Source of the DNA: Bacteroidota bacterium
GTDB lineage: Bacteria > Bacteroidota > Bacteroidia > Chitinophagales > Chitinophagaceae
NCBI GenBank assembly: GCA_023417815.1
Contig: JAEZEI010000034.1
Coordinates: 29,215 to 93,214 of the forward strand
Reading direction: 5' to 3'
Length of the DNA stretch: 64,000 bases
Made by a program: the position numbers and the translations under genes
Notes under the pieces: generated by a model
Seen by the model: the letters and a program-made list of their open reading frames with translations, nothing else
Databases searched by the model: none
What the model was told of the DNA's origin: nothing
Part shown: positions 1-8,890 of the stretch, piece by piece
Position numbering within the stretch: the first letter of the stretch is position 1
How the letters are laid out: each line of letters begins with the position of its first letter

Positions 1-23
1 GCGGCATTTAGCCGCCTTTTTTT
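1..23 (+). terminator. Rho-independent terminator of an upstream gene outside the window
   Basis: GCGGC at 1-5 pairs with GCCGC at 11-15 around an ATTTA loop and is followed by a run of T from 17. The gene it ends lies before the window, and the stem may extend further left. Strand is inferred from the T run. Confidence 0.65.
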
Positions 24-35
24 ATCTCATTAACC

Positions 36-74
36 TAAAAGAAAAGGCCGCAAATATTGCGGCCTTTTCTTTTA
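36..74. terminator. Bidirectional terminator hairpin
   Basis: A perfect 18-bp inverted repeat (36-53 and 57-74) with a 3-nt loop. The core is GGCCGC/GCGGCC, with an A-rich left flank and a T-rich right flank, so it can terminate on both strands. It sits 10 nt beyond the stop of the minus-strand permease and is probably its terminator. Confidence 0.8.
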
Positions 75-84
75 GAGTATTTTT

Positions 85-1737
85 TTATTCTTCAGGATCT
101 TTCCTGGCTATTTGCCTTCCGAATATGATAAGGTGGACCACGGCAAAAATGAAGGAGATGTACATCAGGGTTTGATCTGTTTCAAATCCTACTGAAACCT
201 GGTGTAGCACTCCTACGATAGCAAGAAGTATACTTAATGCAAGACCGGTAATTGCTGCCATTCTTTTTCCTTTCCTGTTGGTGGTACCATTACCAAACCG
301 GCTGTGCCTGATTCCATATGCCATATAAATATCCATACCGATCAACATCCAGATAAGTAACCTTATCCACGTATCCATTGGCAGGAAAACCATCATGAAT
401 AGACAAACACCTATTCCAAGGATCGGCACGATCGGCACCAACGGAGTTTTAAAAGCCCTAGGTATTTCAGGCATCTTTCTACGCATTACCCATACTCCGA
501 TACATACCAGGATGAACGCAAATAAAGTTCCTATGCTCGTCATTTCTCCCACAACCCTGGCAGGAACAAATGCCGCGAATAGGCTCACGAAAAGCATGAA
601 GATGAAATTGTTCCTGGCAGGTGTTTGAGTTTTTGGATTCACTCTTGAGAAAATAGGAGGGATCAATCCGTCCTTGCTCATGCTATAGAAAACCCTTGAC
701 TGTCCCATAAGCATAACCAGGATAACCGACGCGTAACCGGCAAGGATCGCAAGAACGATCGCACGATTCAGCCATGGATAATCCGGCTGAACGATTCCTG
801 CAGCATCCGGAGTGCCCATATGTTCAATTGCGACAGCAACAGGAGCGATACCATCCTTACCGGCAAAAGTTGAATAATGGGTAACTCCCGTCATTACATG
901 GGCGAAAAGCAAATACAATACGGTGCAGATCGCGAGAGAGCCTAGAATACCGATAGGCATATCCCTTTTTGGATTTTTGGCTTCCTGCGCAGCAGTACTT
1001 ACTGCATCAAAACCTATATAGGCAAAGAATACTATCGCTGCGGCCCTGATAACTCCACTAAATCCGAATGCACCGAATTCACCTTCGTTAGTTGGAATAT
1101 AGTCAACATAGTTATCGCTGTTTATATATTTCCAGCCAAGGAATATGAATACAAGAACTACACTTACTTTGAGTGCAACTATGATTGCATTTACGGTAGC
1201 ACTTTCACGCGTTCCTTTTATTAAAAGCAAACTCATTAATACAATAATGAATACTGCAGGGAGATTTATTACACCTCCATCCCAGGGACCAACTGTTAAA
1301 TGGGCGGGAAGGTAAACATCAAAACCTTCCAGGAATTTTACAAGGTACCTGCTCCAGCTGATACCAACAGTAGCAGCGCCAACCGCGTATTCCAGAACTA
1401 GGTCCCACCCGATTATCCATGCTATAAATTCGCCCATTGTTGCATAACTATAAGTATATGCACTTCCTGCTACAGGTATCATAGATGCAAACTCAGCATA
1501 ACATAATCCTGCGAAAAGGCAGCCTAAGGCAGCAACTACAAAAGAGATGGTAATGGCTGGTCCGGCATGATTTGCAGCGGCCATACCTGTAATGGAAAAT
1601 AATCCTGCACCAATAATGGCACCTATTCCCAGGGCCACTAAACCCCAGGCACCTAATGTTCTTTTTAATGTGTGTTCGCCGGTTTCATTGGCTTCTCGCA
1701 TTAAAAGGTCCAAAGGTTTTCTTACAAATAAACTCAT
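85..1737 (-). CDS. APC-superfamily amino acid permease (cationic amino acid transporter type)
   Basis: The 550-residue polytopic inner-membrane protein has about 12-14 hydrophobic segments. Near the N-terminus it carries the glycine-rich first-helix motif GAIIGAGLF (residues 39-47), the substrate-binding unwound helix of the APC fold. The pattern and length match the CAT-like branch (amino acid/H+ symport or exchange). TM6 contains FFAYIGFDAVSTAAQE, also typical of that branch. The start ATG at 1737 is clear. It is transcribed alone, divergent from the symporter at 1900, and ends at a strong hairpin at 36-74. The exact substrate cannot be read from sequence. Confidence 0.9.
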   Translation of the reverse strand: MSLFVRKPLDLLMREANETGEHTLKRTLGAWGLVALGIGAIIGAGLFSITGMAAANHAGPAITISFVVAALGCLFAGLCYAEFASMIPVAGSAYTYSYATMGEFIAWIIGWDLVLEYAVGAATVGISWSRYLVKFLEGFDVYLPAHLTVGPWDGGVINLPAVFIIVLMSLLLIKGTRESATVNAIIVALKVSVVLVFIFLGWKYINSDNYVDYIPTNEGEFGAFGFSGVIRAAAIVFFAYIGFDAVSTAAQEAKNPKRDMPIGILGSLAICTVLYLLFAHVMTGVTHYSTFAGKDGIAPVAVAIEHMGTPDAAGIVQPDYPWLNRAIVLAILAGYASVILVMLMGQSRVFYSMSKDGLIPPIFSRVNPKTQTPARNNFIFMLFVSLFAAFVPARVVGEMTSIGTLFAFILVCIGVWVMRRKMPEIPRAFKTPLVPIVPILGIGVCLFMMVFLPMDTWIRLLIWMLIGMDIYMAYGIRHSRFGNGTTNRKGKRMAAITGLALSILLAIVGVLHQVSVGFETDQTLMYISFIFAVVHLIIFGRQIARKDPEE

Positions 1738-1899
1738 ACAGTTAGTTGGGTTTTGAAAAATATGGCGGAAAAATAAGCAAATAATGATATAACCGTGATA
1801 CCAGCCATAAAAATGAAAGTGATCAGCTCTGTTTTTTAAGCATTATATTGCGAAAACTTTTTTGCCGGAACATCTTCGGCTGTATCACAGCTTTACTCC

Positions 1900-3276
1900 A
1901 TGAACAAACGCAAAGCGGGAATCCTCTCCCTTTTCCTATTTACCATACTTGCAGTTATGTATGCGCTGCATCTTAATGAGTTAGTGCTGTTTCCTGATAA
2001 CCTGCTCATTGCTTTAAGGTGGATATTCATAGGATCCCTCCTTACATACGCCGTGTTCAGGAAGTCACTTACCACCTGGATATTGGTAAGTATGGTTGTG
2101 GGAATAGAGATCGGTCTTGACTTCCCGGAATTCTCCCAGAACCTCAGGGTGCTGAGCCAGATCTTCCTTCGCCTCGTTAAGACCATTATCGCGCCTATTC
2201 TTTTCGCTACACTGGTGGTGGGGATAGCAGGCCACTCAAGCCTCAAACAGGTTGGTCGCATGGGTTGGAAGTCGATCCTGTATTTTGAAGTAGTAACCAC
2301 GATCGCACTGGTAATAGGCCTCATCGCTATTAATATTTCAGGAGCAGGTAAAGGCATCGTACTTCCGGAAGGGTTCAATGAAACACTTCCCGAGGTGAAG
2401 CCACAGGGCTGGCAGGATGTGATCCTTCATATTTTCCCGGAGAATTTTGCCAAATCCGTTTACCATGGTGATGTGTTGCCTATCGTTGTATTCAGCATTA
2501 TTTTCGGGATAGCACTTGCAATGCTCAGCGAAGAAAAGAAAAGACCGATGCTCAATTTCGCTGAAAGCCTGGCAGAAACGATGTTCAGGTTCACCAACAT
2601 CATTATGTATTTCGCTCCCTTCGGTGTAGGGGCTGCCATCGCTGTAACTGTTGGACATCTTGGCGTGGATATCCTGATCAACCTTGTAAAACTCCTGCTT
2701 ACGCTTTATGCAGCATTGATCGTCTTCCTGCTGGTAGTGCTATTACCTGTTGCACTTATAGTACGACTCCCGGTGAAGAATTTTATAAAAGCGATCTCGG
2801 AGCCTGTTTCGATCGCTTTTGCTACCACAAGTTCTGAATCTGCCCTGCCAAAGGCTATGGAAAATATGGAGAAATTCGGCGTACCCAGGAAGATCGTTTC
2901 CTTTGTGTTGCCAACAGGATATACATTCAATCTTGATGGAACCACCCTTTACCTGTCACTCGCTGCAGTATTCGTAGCACAAGCTGCCGGTATGGATCTT
3001 TCCATATGGGAACAACTGTTAATTGGTCTTACTTTGATGCTGACCAGTAAAGGGGTTGCCGGAGTGCCCCGTGCATCACTGGTGATCCTCCTGGGAACAG
3101 CAGCTTCCTTTAATCTTCCATTATGGCCTATCATGGCAATTCTTGGAATTGATGAATTAATGGATATGGCCCGTACTTCCGTTAATGTAATTGGTAATAC
3201 CCTCGCCAGCTGTGTTATTGCACGATGGGAGGGAGAATTCGATGATGAAAAGGCCCAAAATTTCCAGGCCGATTAA
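1900..3276 (+). CDS. Dicarboxylate/amino acid:cation symporter (DAACS family)
   Basis: The 458-residue membrane transporter has the DAACS (GltP/DctA) signatures: a serine-rich re-entrant loop FATTSSESALP (307-317), FNLDGT in the NMDG-like unwound TM7 segment (343-348) and SKGVAGVP in HP2 (383-390). These build the binding site for acidic amino acids or C4-dicarboxylates coupled to Na+ or H+. The first about 65 residues hold two extra hydrophobic stretches before the usual DAACS start, so the N-terminus is slightly longer than in DctA. It is divergent from the permease at 85-1737 and is followed after 48 nt by a DedA gene. Substrate (glutamate, aspartate or dicarboxylate) is not decidable here. 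Confidence 0.9.
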   Translation: MNKRKAGILSLFLFTILAVMYALHLNELVLFPDNLLIALRWIFIGSLLTYAVFRKSLTTWILVSMVVGIEIGLDFPEFSQNLRVLSQIFLRLVKTIIAPILFATLVVGIAGHSSLKQVGRMGWKSILYFEVVTTIALVIGLIAINISGAGKGIVLPEGFNETLPEVKPQGWQDVILHIFPENFAKSVYHGDVLPIVVFSIIFGIALAMLSEEKKRPMLNFAESLAETMFRFTNIIMYFAPFGVGAAIAVTVGHLGVDILINLVKLLLTLYAALIVFLLVVLLPVALIVRLPVKNFIKAISEPVSIAFATTSSESALPKAMENMEKFGVPRKIVSFVLPTGYTFNLDGTTLYLSLAAVFVAQAAGMDLSIWEQLLIGLTLMLTSKGVAGVPRASLVILLGTAASFNLPLWPIMAILGIDELMDMARTSVNVIGNTLASCVIARWEGEFDDEKAQNFQAD

Positions 3277-3324
3277 CCCCTTTCTTTAACCTCCCCGATA
3301 AAGGATTAAGTTGTTTATTTGCAC

Positions 3325-4017
3325 ATGGAATTTTTAGAGTTCACTTTCAGGGATTTGCTCAATCCCGATTTTTATATAAATAACGGAGGGCTGTGGCTCG
3401 TTCTGTTCATCGTTTTTGCGGAAACCGGTTTGTTTGCCGGGTTCTTCCTCCCCGGTGATACGTTATTATTCGTTGCTGGGATCTTCAGTGAAAAACTGAT
3501 CACCCAGGGCCTTGGCATTGACCTGGGCAGCGAATTCGTTCACCTTGTACTGCTGGCTTTGATGATCGCAGCCTCTGGTATCCTGGGAAATGAGGTGGGA
3601 TATTGGTTTGGAAAGAAATCAGGTCCCGCACTTTACAGCAGGAAGGATTCCTTCTTCTTTAAAAAGAAATATCTCCAGAAAGCGCACGACTTTTATGAAG
3701 AACGTGGTGCAGGCACTATCGTTATGGCAAGGTTCCTTCCAATAGTGAGAACCTTTGCACCAATTGTGGCTGGAATTGTTCAGATGGATAAGAAGAGATT
3801 CACCCTCTTCAATATCATAGGATCTTTTGCATGGGCATTCAGCCTGCTTTTTATCGGGCATTATCTTAACTCGATCATGAAGAACCGGTTTGGTGTGGAT
3901 CTTATCGAACATCTTGAGATCATTATAATTGGTATAGTGGTGGTTACCACTGCTCCCGTGCTTTATAAGCTTTTCTTTGCGAAAGATAAAGTGAGGGAAA
4001 AACCTAGCGAAGAATAG
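3325..4017 (+). CDS. DedA family inner-membrane protein
   Basis: The 230-residue protein has the DedA/SNARE-associated (VTT) pattern: an acidic residue in E33, the FLPGDTLLF segment (41-49) and ARFLPIVRTFAPIVAG (135-150). DedA proteins are proposed lipid scramblases or flippases, for example for undecaprenyl phosphate or phospholipid. A TTG two codons upstream (3319) is open, but ATG 3325 is the natural start. The MFS gene follows with one base between stop and ATG, so the two are probably cotranscribed. Confidence 0.9.
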   Translation: MEFLEFTFRDLLNPDFYINNGGLWLVLFIVFAETGLFAGFFLPGDTLLFVAGIFSEKLITQGLGIDLGSEFVHLVLLALMIAASGILGNEVGYWFGKKSGPALYSRKDSFFFKKKYLQKAHDFYEERGAGTIVMARFLPIVRTFAPIVAGIVQMDKKRFTLFNIIGSFAWAFSLLFIGHYLNSIMKNRFGVDLIEHLEIIIIGIVVVTTAPVLYKLFFAKDKVREKPSEE

Positions 4018-4018
4018 T

Positions 4019-5257
4019 ATGGCAAAACCCACAGCATCATTATTCAACATAGTTGTTCTGGTGGCTGCCCTGGGCTATTTTGTAGATATCTACGATCTTC
4101 TCCTGTTTAATATTGTTCGGGTGGAAAGCCTCCAGGAACTGGGGCTTAACCCTGATGGAATTCGCCGGGAAGGGGAGTTCATCATCAGTATCCAGATGGT
4201 GGGCCTTCTGCTTGGAGGCATAATCTGGGGGATCATGGGCGACAGGCGGGGAAGGCTCAGCGTCCTGTTTGGATCCATTATTCTATATAGCCTTGCCAAT
4301 ATTATAAATGGTTTTGTGGAAACGCCTGGCCAGTATGCTCTGGTACGCTTCATTGCAGGTATTGGTCTTGCAGGTGAATTAGGTGCAGGGATCACACTGG
4401 TTGCTGAACTTTCATCAAAAGATAAAAGAGGTCTCAGTACTTCCCTGGTAGCAGGGGTAGGGTTGTTTGGAGCTGTGGCGGCCTATTTCATATCATTGCA
4501 ATTTCACTGGAGAACCTGTTATTTCATAGGGGGTGGACTGGGTTTTGCCTTACTGCTGCTTCGGATTTCAGTTTATGAAAGCGGCCTGTTTAATGCGATC
4601 AAAGAAACGCCTGTGAGGCGGGGAGATTTCTTTATGTTCTTTACCGACAGCAAACGTTTGAAGAGATACCTGCTTTCTATTCTCATTGGATTGCCTACCT
4701 GGTATGTAATTGGAGTGCTCGTTGCCTTTTCAAACAATTTTGCCGAAGCATTTGGAATAGAAGGAGAAATACTTCCAAAAAAGGCTACCATGTATGCCTA
4801 TGTGGCCATCGCAATTGCTGATGTAGTAACAGGGTTCGTGAGTCATTGGCTTCGCAGCAGGAAAAAGGCGCTTTATATTTTCTACCTGGTTACGCTCGCA
4901 GCGATCCTGTTATTCTTCAGCAATGCTAATTCGTCCGCAGAAAGAATGTATGCTATCTGTGCACTTCTTGGTTTTGGAACCGGGTTCTGGGCAATATTTG
5001 TAACCATGGCTGCCGAGCAGTTTGGGACCAACCTAAGAGCTACTGCTGCGACGACTATACCTAATATGGTAAGAGGGTCGTTGCCAGTTATATTGCTCAT
5101 ATTTAACTGGTTGCAGAACTTTACTTCATATTCTAATGCAGCCCTCTATACAGGCCTCGGAGTAATGGTGGTCAGTTTTTGGGCTGCCTGGAAATCAAAG
5201 GAAACTTATGGTATCTCGCTGGATTATATAGAATCAACCCCGGTAACCCGTGCCTAA
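4019..5257 (+). CDS. MFS transporter
   Basis: The 412-residue protein has 12 predicted membrane segments. GDRRGR follows TM2 at about residue 77, the classical MFS loop 2-3 motif, and an acidic FVDIYDLLLF lies in TM1, as in sugar/organic acid porters of the metabolite:H+ type. It sits between dedA and a GT9 glycosyltransferase, with an 8-nt overlap into the latter, so it is part of a three-gene transcription unit. Substrate unknown. A role in sugar or acid uptake is inference from family only. Confidence 0.85.
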   Translation: MAKPTASLFNIVVLVAALGYFVDIYDLLLFNIVRVESLQELGLNPDGIRREGEFIISIQMVGLLLGGIIWGIMGDRRGRLSVLFGSIILYSLANIINGFVETPGQYALVRFIAGIGLAGELGAGITLVAELSSKDKRGLSTSLVAGVGLFGAVAAYFISLQFHWRTCYFIGGGLGFALLLLRISVYESGLFNAIKETPVRRGDFFMFFTDSKRLKRYLLSILIGLPTWYVIGVLVAFSNNFAEAFGIEGEILPKKATMYAYVAIAIADVVTGFVSHWLRSRKKALYIFYLVTLAAILLFFSNANSSAERMYAICALLGFGTGFWAIFVTMAAEQFGTNLRATAATTIPNMVRGSLPVILLIFNWLQNFTSYSNAALYTGLGVMVVSFWAAWKSKETYGISLDYIESTPVTRA

Positions 5258-6257
5258 AATCCTGGTCATACGATTTTCTTCCATCGGGGATATTGTTCTG
5301 GCAAGTCCCGTTTTTCGCTGCGTTAAAAAACAGGTTCCCGGGGCTGAACTTCATTTCCTGACCAAAGGATCCTTTAAAGCAGTTACTTCGGCCAATCCCT
5401 ACATTGATAAATTCTTTTACTTTAATAACAACCTGGAGGAAGTCATAGCCCAGCTTAAGAAGGAAGGGTATGATCATGTGGTGGATCTTCACAACAACCT
5501 GCGGAGTATTAAAGTAAGAAAAGCCCTGAAAAGAAAGTTTACGGTTATAAATAAACTTAATATTGAGAAGTTTCTTTTAACTAAGTTGAGTATCAATGTG
5601 ATGCCGGGGCGGCATATTTCATTGAGAAGCCTTGATGCTGTAAAGCCATTAGGTGTAATTGACGATGGTAAAGGTTTGGATTACTTTATTCCCGACCATG
5701 AAAGGGTGGATGAATCCGATATTCCCACCTCGCACCATGCAGGATATATTGCCCTGGTAATTGGTGGCTCCTATTATACCAAAAAACTTCCTGTTTCTAA
5801 ACTTTCCGAGTTATGCAGGTTAATTCACTTCCCCATTATTCTTCTGGGAGGACCGGAAGACAGGGAGGAGGGAGAAGAGATCGTGAAACAGGATCCGGTG
5901 AAGATCTATAACGCCTGTGGTAAATTCAGCCTTAATGAATCTGCAGACCTGGTTCAAAGGTCAAGACTGGTGATCTCCCACGATACCGGTCTTCAGTATA
6001 TAGCCTGCGCGTTCGGAAAGCAGGTAATTGCGATCTGGGGTGGTACTTCGCCCAGGCTTGATGTAGAGCCTTTTTATGGCACTTCCTACCATCAAATCGG
6101 CCCATACCCGGTCTATGAAAACGTTTTTCTCGATCTTAAATGCCAGCCCTGCAGCAGGTATGGCACCAGGAAATGTCCTCTTATTCATTTCAACTGCATG
6201 CAGAAGCAGGATATTCCGTTTATTGTGGAAAAAGTACATGCCCGCCTGGGTAAATAA
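5250..6257 (+). CDS. Glycosyltransferase family 9 (heptosyltransferase-like)
   Basis: The 335-residue GT-B protein has the GT9 N-terminal signature ILVIRFSSIGDIVLASP (4-20) and the C-terminal nucleotide-sugar site SHDTGLQYIACAFGKQVIAIWG (from 243). Family members add heptose from ADP-heptose to lipid A-Kdo in the cytoplasm. The hldD-like epimerase at 37172-38155 in the same window makes ADP-L-glycero-D-manno-heptose, which supports a heptose acceptor role. The GTG start at 5250 lies inside the end of the upstream MFS gene (8-nt overlap), and no better start is visible. WaaC-like and WaaF-like roles cannot be separated. Confidence 0.85.
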   Translation: MPKILVIRFSSIGDIVLASPVFRCVKKQVPGAELHFLTKGSFKAVTSANPYIDKFFYFNNNLEEVIAQLKKEGYDHVVDLHNNLRSIKVRKALKRKFTVINKLNIEKFLLTKLSINVMPGRHISLRSLDAVKPLGVIDDGKGLDYFIPDHERVDESDIPTSHHAGYIALVIGGSYYTKKLPVSKLSELCRLIHFPIILLGGPEDREEGEEIVKQDPVKIYNACGKFSLNESADLVQRSRLVISHDTGLQYIACAFGKQVIAIWGGTSPRLDVEPFYGTSYHQIGPYPVYENVFLDLKCQPCSRYGTRKCPLIHFNCMQKQDIPFIVEKVHARLGK

Positions 6258-6342
6258 GCTCTGCTGTTAATCTATCTTTAAAGGTCATCCGTTTAGTTTT
6301 TCTTTAAGGGAAAGATGAGTTATTTTAAGAAAATCCTGAGCC

Positions 6343-6915
6343 ATGAACCTGTCCATCCTGATCTTCGCTTTTTTCAGCAATATGTTCGGTCCAAAGGATC
6401 TGAACACAACCGTTGAATGGACCAACAACAGTCCAATGTCTTCACATGAAGTGATCTATTATTCTTCAGAAAAACTTGTATGGGATGATTTCAGGGGAAG
6501 GCCTGAAAAGAATAGCCCTGCAGCTGCGGTTACCGTTAGCGGGTTCGGGTACAGGGCGAACATAAATACCAAAGGTGGCAAGAACCAGTTCAGCATCAAA
6601 GTTTACTGTTATTTCAACAAGGATAAATCCTGGGTTAGGGAAGGAAGGACAATTCCTTATATCCTGAAGCATGAGCAAAACCATTTTGATATAAGCTATA
6701 TCGCGGCAAGCTATTTCGTAGACCGCCTTAAAGAGACAAGCTTCACCACTTCCAATTACGAATACAAACTGAAAGAGATCTATAATGATGCCTGTGATGT
6801 AATGCACCGCCTACAGGATGATTATGACGGCGAAACAAAGAATGGCCAGGTGCGGGAAGAGCAAAAGAAATGGAATGCATTGGTTAACGATAAGATCGCT
6901 TCAGTCATACGGTAA
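6343..6915 (+). CDS. DUF922-family protein with HExxH motif (putative metalloprotease)
   Basis: The 190-residue protein opens with a short hydrophobic segment (3-15) that may be a signal anchor. It continues with LVWDDFRGRP (45-54) and ends its core with KHEQNHFDISY, where H110-E111-x-x-H114 is a zinc-protease HExxH motif. This arrangement is typical of DUF922, a family predicted to be secreted zinc-dependent peptidases. Proteolytic activity has not been shown by anything seen here. Upstream, at about 6270, TATCTTTA resembles a -7 box with one mismatch. Its 3' end overlaps the convergent Nramp gene by 11 nt. Confidence 0.75.
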   Translation: MNLSILIFAFFSNMFGPKDLNTTVEWTNNSPMSSHEVIYYSSEKLVWDDFRGRPEKNSPAAAVTVSGFGYRANINTKGGKNQFSIKVYCYFNKDKSWVREGRTIPYILKHEQNHFDISYIAASYFVDRLKETSFTTSNYEYKLKEIYNDACDVMHRLQDDYDGETKNGQVREEQKKWNALVNDKIASVIR

Positions 6916-8782
6916 CCACCAGCACGGGGATCTTCAATTCATGCCTTACAGAATTAACCGTTGATCCAAATACAAAATCCTTCAGTCCTGCATGTCCATG
7001 CGCACCCATTACGAGAAGGTCTGCATTATTTTCTGTGGCTATTCTGGCGATTTCTTTAACCCTGTGTTTATAACCGATGTGCGCTGATGCACTGATCCCT
7101 TTCTCTCTTAACTGGTTCACATAACTGATCAGCATTTCGCGGTCTTCCCTTGATTCAAAATCATCCGTCTGTGCTCCCATCAACCTCGCAGGAGCACTTT
7201 CCACTATATGCAATAAAATATAATGGGAACTTGTGTGGCCCTGTCCAAGCGCATGACCGATCAGCTGCTCGTCATTCCCTGAAAAGTCGAGCGATACTGC
7301 TATCCTGTTGAAAACCGGCTTGTCGGCTATATTTAGTTGCCCGGGTGCTTTGTGCAATAAAATTGAGGAATCCTTCAGCTCTTTTGTAAAGAATGGATAT
7401 AGGATCACGTATAGCAAAATGGCTCCAAAGAAGATCCCGGAACCAATGATCATGGCCTTTGGCAAGAAATTATCGCCTTCCAGCACCGGCATAGATTCAT
7501 TGACCAGCATTTTAAGATTCAAAAAAACTAAAACGGAAGCAATTATCCAGGCTGCGACTTTTGTAAGCGGGCCAATGGCAAAATTTCCCATCTTTTTCTT
7601 TTCACTTACAAAATGAATGAGTGGAATAATTGCGAAGCCAAGTTGCAGACTCAGGATCACCTGGCTCATTACCAAAAGGGAATCTACTTCATTCTCACCA
7701 TAGATAATAATTACTACCAGGGCCGGGATAATAGCGATCATCCGGGTTATAAGCCTTCGCAGTATAGGATTCAGCCTAAGCCTAAGATACCCTTCCATAA
7801 CGATCTGCCCTGCAAGTGTGCCGGTTACCGTACTGCTTTGGCCGGCAGCAATAAGCGCCAGTGCAAACAGGATAGGGGCGGTTTCACCCAGGAAACCCGG
7901 CAATAAACGGTGCGCCTCTTTTATCTCTGCTACATCACTATGACCTGTTTTAAAGAATACTGTTGCAGCAAGGATAAGTATTGCTGCATTTACAAGGAAT
8001 GCAATATTGAGCGCAATAGTAGTATCTATACGGTTAAACTTTAATGCGGCCTTAATTCCATTATCTGATTTTTCGATCTTCCTGGTTTGAACCAGGGCCG
8101 AGTGTAAATAGAGATTATGCGGCATCACTGTTGCCCCTATGATACCAATGGCAATATAGAGGGCATTATCATCCGGCACGGTGGGTACAAATCCTTTTAC
8201 AATCTCACCAGGGTCGGGACCCGCCATGATGATCTGTAGAAGGAAGCACAGGGCTATTATTGCCACAAGGGTTATAATGAAAGCCTCCATTTTCCTGATC
8301 CCTAACCGCTGAAGATAGAGCAGGATGAAAGTATCCAGGATGGTTATGGATACGCCCCAGATCAGTGGCAGGCCGGTAAGTAATTGTATCCCGATGGCCA
8401 TTCCCAGCACTTCAGCAAGATCAGTTGCCGCTATGGCGATCTCTGCAAGGATATACAATATGAAATTTACGCCTTTAGGATATGCTTCCCTGTTAGCCTG
8501 GGCAAGATCGCGCCCCCGCACTATGCCCAGTCGCGCCGATAATCCCTGGAGCAGCAAGGCCATTAAATTGCTCATGAGCAAAACCCAGATAAGCGAGTAT
8601 CCGTAACGCGCACCTCCGGCAAGATCAGTTGCCCAGTTGCCGGGGTCCATATACCCCACGCTTACAAGATAAGCGGGTCCAAGGAAAGAAAATATCCTGC
8701 GCCAGCCTACCAGCTTCCGCGTGGTATCAACAGTGTTATGCACTTCACTAAGTGAAATGTCTTCATCATACCTGCCTTTCAT
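6905..8782 (-). CDS. Nramp-family divalent metal transporter fused to a C-terminal UspA domain
   Basis: Residues 25-430 form the Nramp (MntH-like) proton-coupled Mn2+/Fe2+ transporter. DPGN (46-49) in TM1 and MPH (220-222) in TM6, both metal-site motifs, are intact. Residues about 490-625 are a cytoplasmic universal stress protein domain with the nucleotide-binding signature G-x2-G-x9-G-S (GAHG to FGST). Typical MntH is about 410-450 residues, so the extra 180 residues are a true fusion in one reading frame. The likely design is metal uptake gated or tuned by nucleotide binding, which is inference. The gene stands alone, divergent from the phosphorylase-like gene at 8891. Confidence 0.9.
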   Translation of the reverse strand: MKGRYDEDISLSEVHNTVDTTRKLVGWRRIFSFLGPAYLVSVGYMDPGNWATDLAGGARYGYSLIWVLLMSNLMALLLQGLSARLGIVRGRDLAQANREAYPKGVNFILYILAEIAIAATDLAEVLGMAIGIQLLTGLPLIWGVSITILDTFILLYLQRLGIRKMEAFIITLVAIIALCFLLQIIMAGPDPGEIVKGFVPTVPDDNALYIAIGIIGATVMPHNLYLHSALVQTRKIEKSDNGIKAALKFNRIDTTIALNIAFLVNAAILILAATVFFKTGHSDVAEIKEAHRLLPGFLGETAPILFALALIAAGQSSTVTGTLAGQIVMEGYLRLRLNPILRRLITRMIAIIPALVVIIIYGENEVDSLLVMSQVILSLQLGFAIIPLIHFVSEKKKMGNFAIGPLTKVAAWIIASVLVFLNLKMLVNESMPVLEGDNFLPKAMIIGSGIFFGAILLYVILYPFFTKELKDSSILLHKAPGQLNIADKPVFNRIAVSLDFSGNDEQLIGHALGQGHTSSHYILLHIVESAPARLMGAQTDDFESREDREMLISYVNQLREKGISASAHIGYKHRVKEIARIATENNADLLVMGAHGHAGLKDFVFGSTVNSVRHELKIPVLVVTV

Positions 8783-8849
8783 ATTGCTTTGAAGAAAGTA
8801 AAATTAGGGAAATCTAACAATCAATTAATCGTAGCCCTAATTGGTGGTA

Positions 8850-8884
8850 AAATGTTTGCGCTTCAAAACATTTAAATTGCAAAC
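8850..8884. promoter_or_regulatory. Nested inverted repeat in the Nramp/phosphorylase divergent region
   Basis: AAATGTTT at 8850-8857 is mirrored by AAACATTT at 8866-8873, and GTTTGC (8854-8859) by GCAAAC (8879-8884). The arms lie just upstream of the start at 8891, where an operator or a 5'-leader stem would sit. No regulator is implied by sequence alone. Confidence 0.3.
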
Positions 8885-8890
8885 GTATTA

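Noticed and set aside
3313..3321. TTTATTTG before dedA as a -7 box
   Set aside because: The TA dinucleotide is not at the required spacing for TAnnTTTG. The gene may be read from the symporter promoter.
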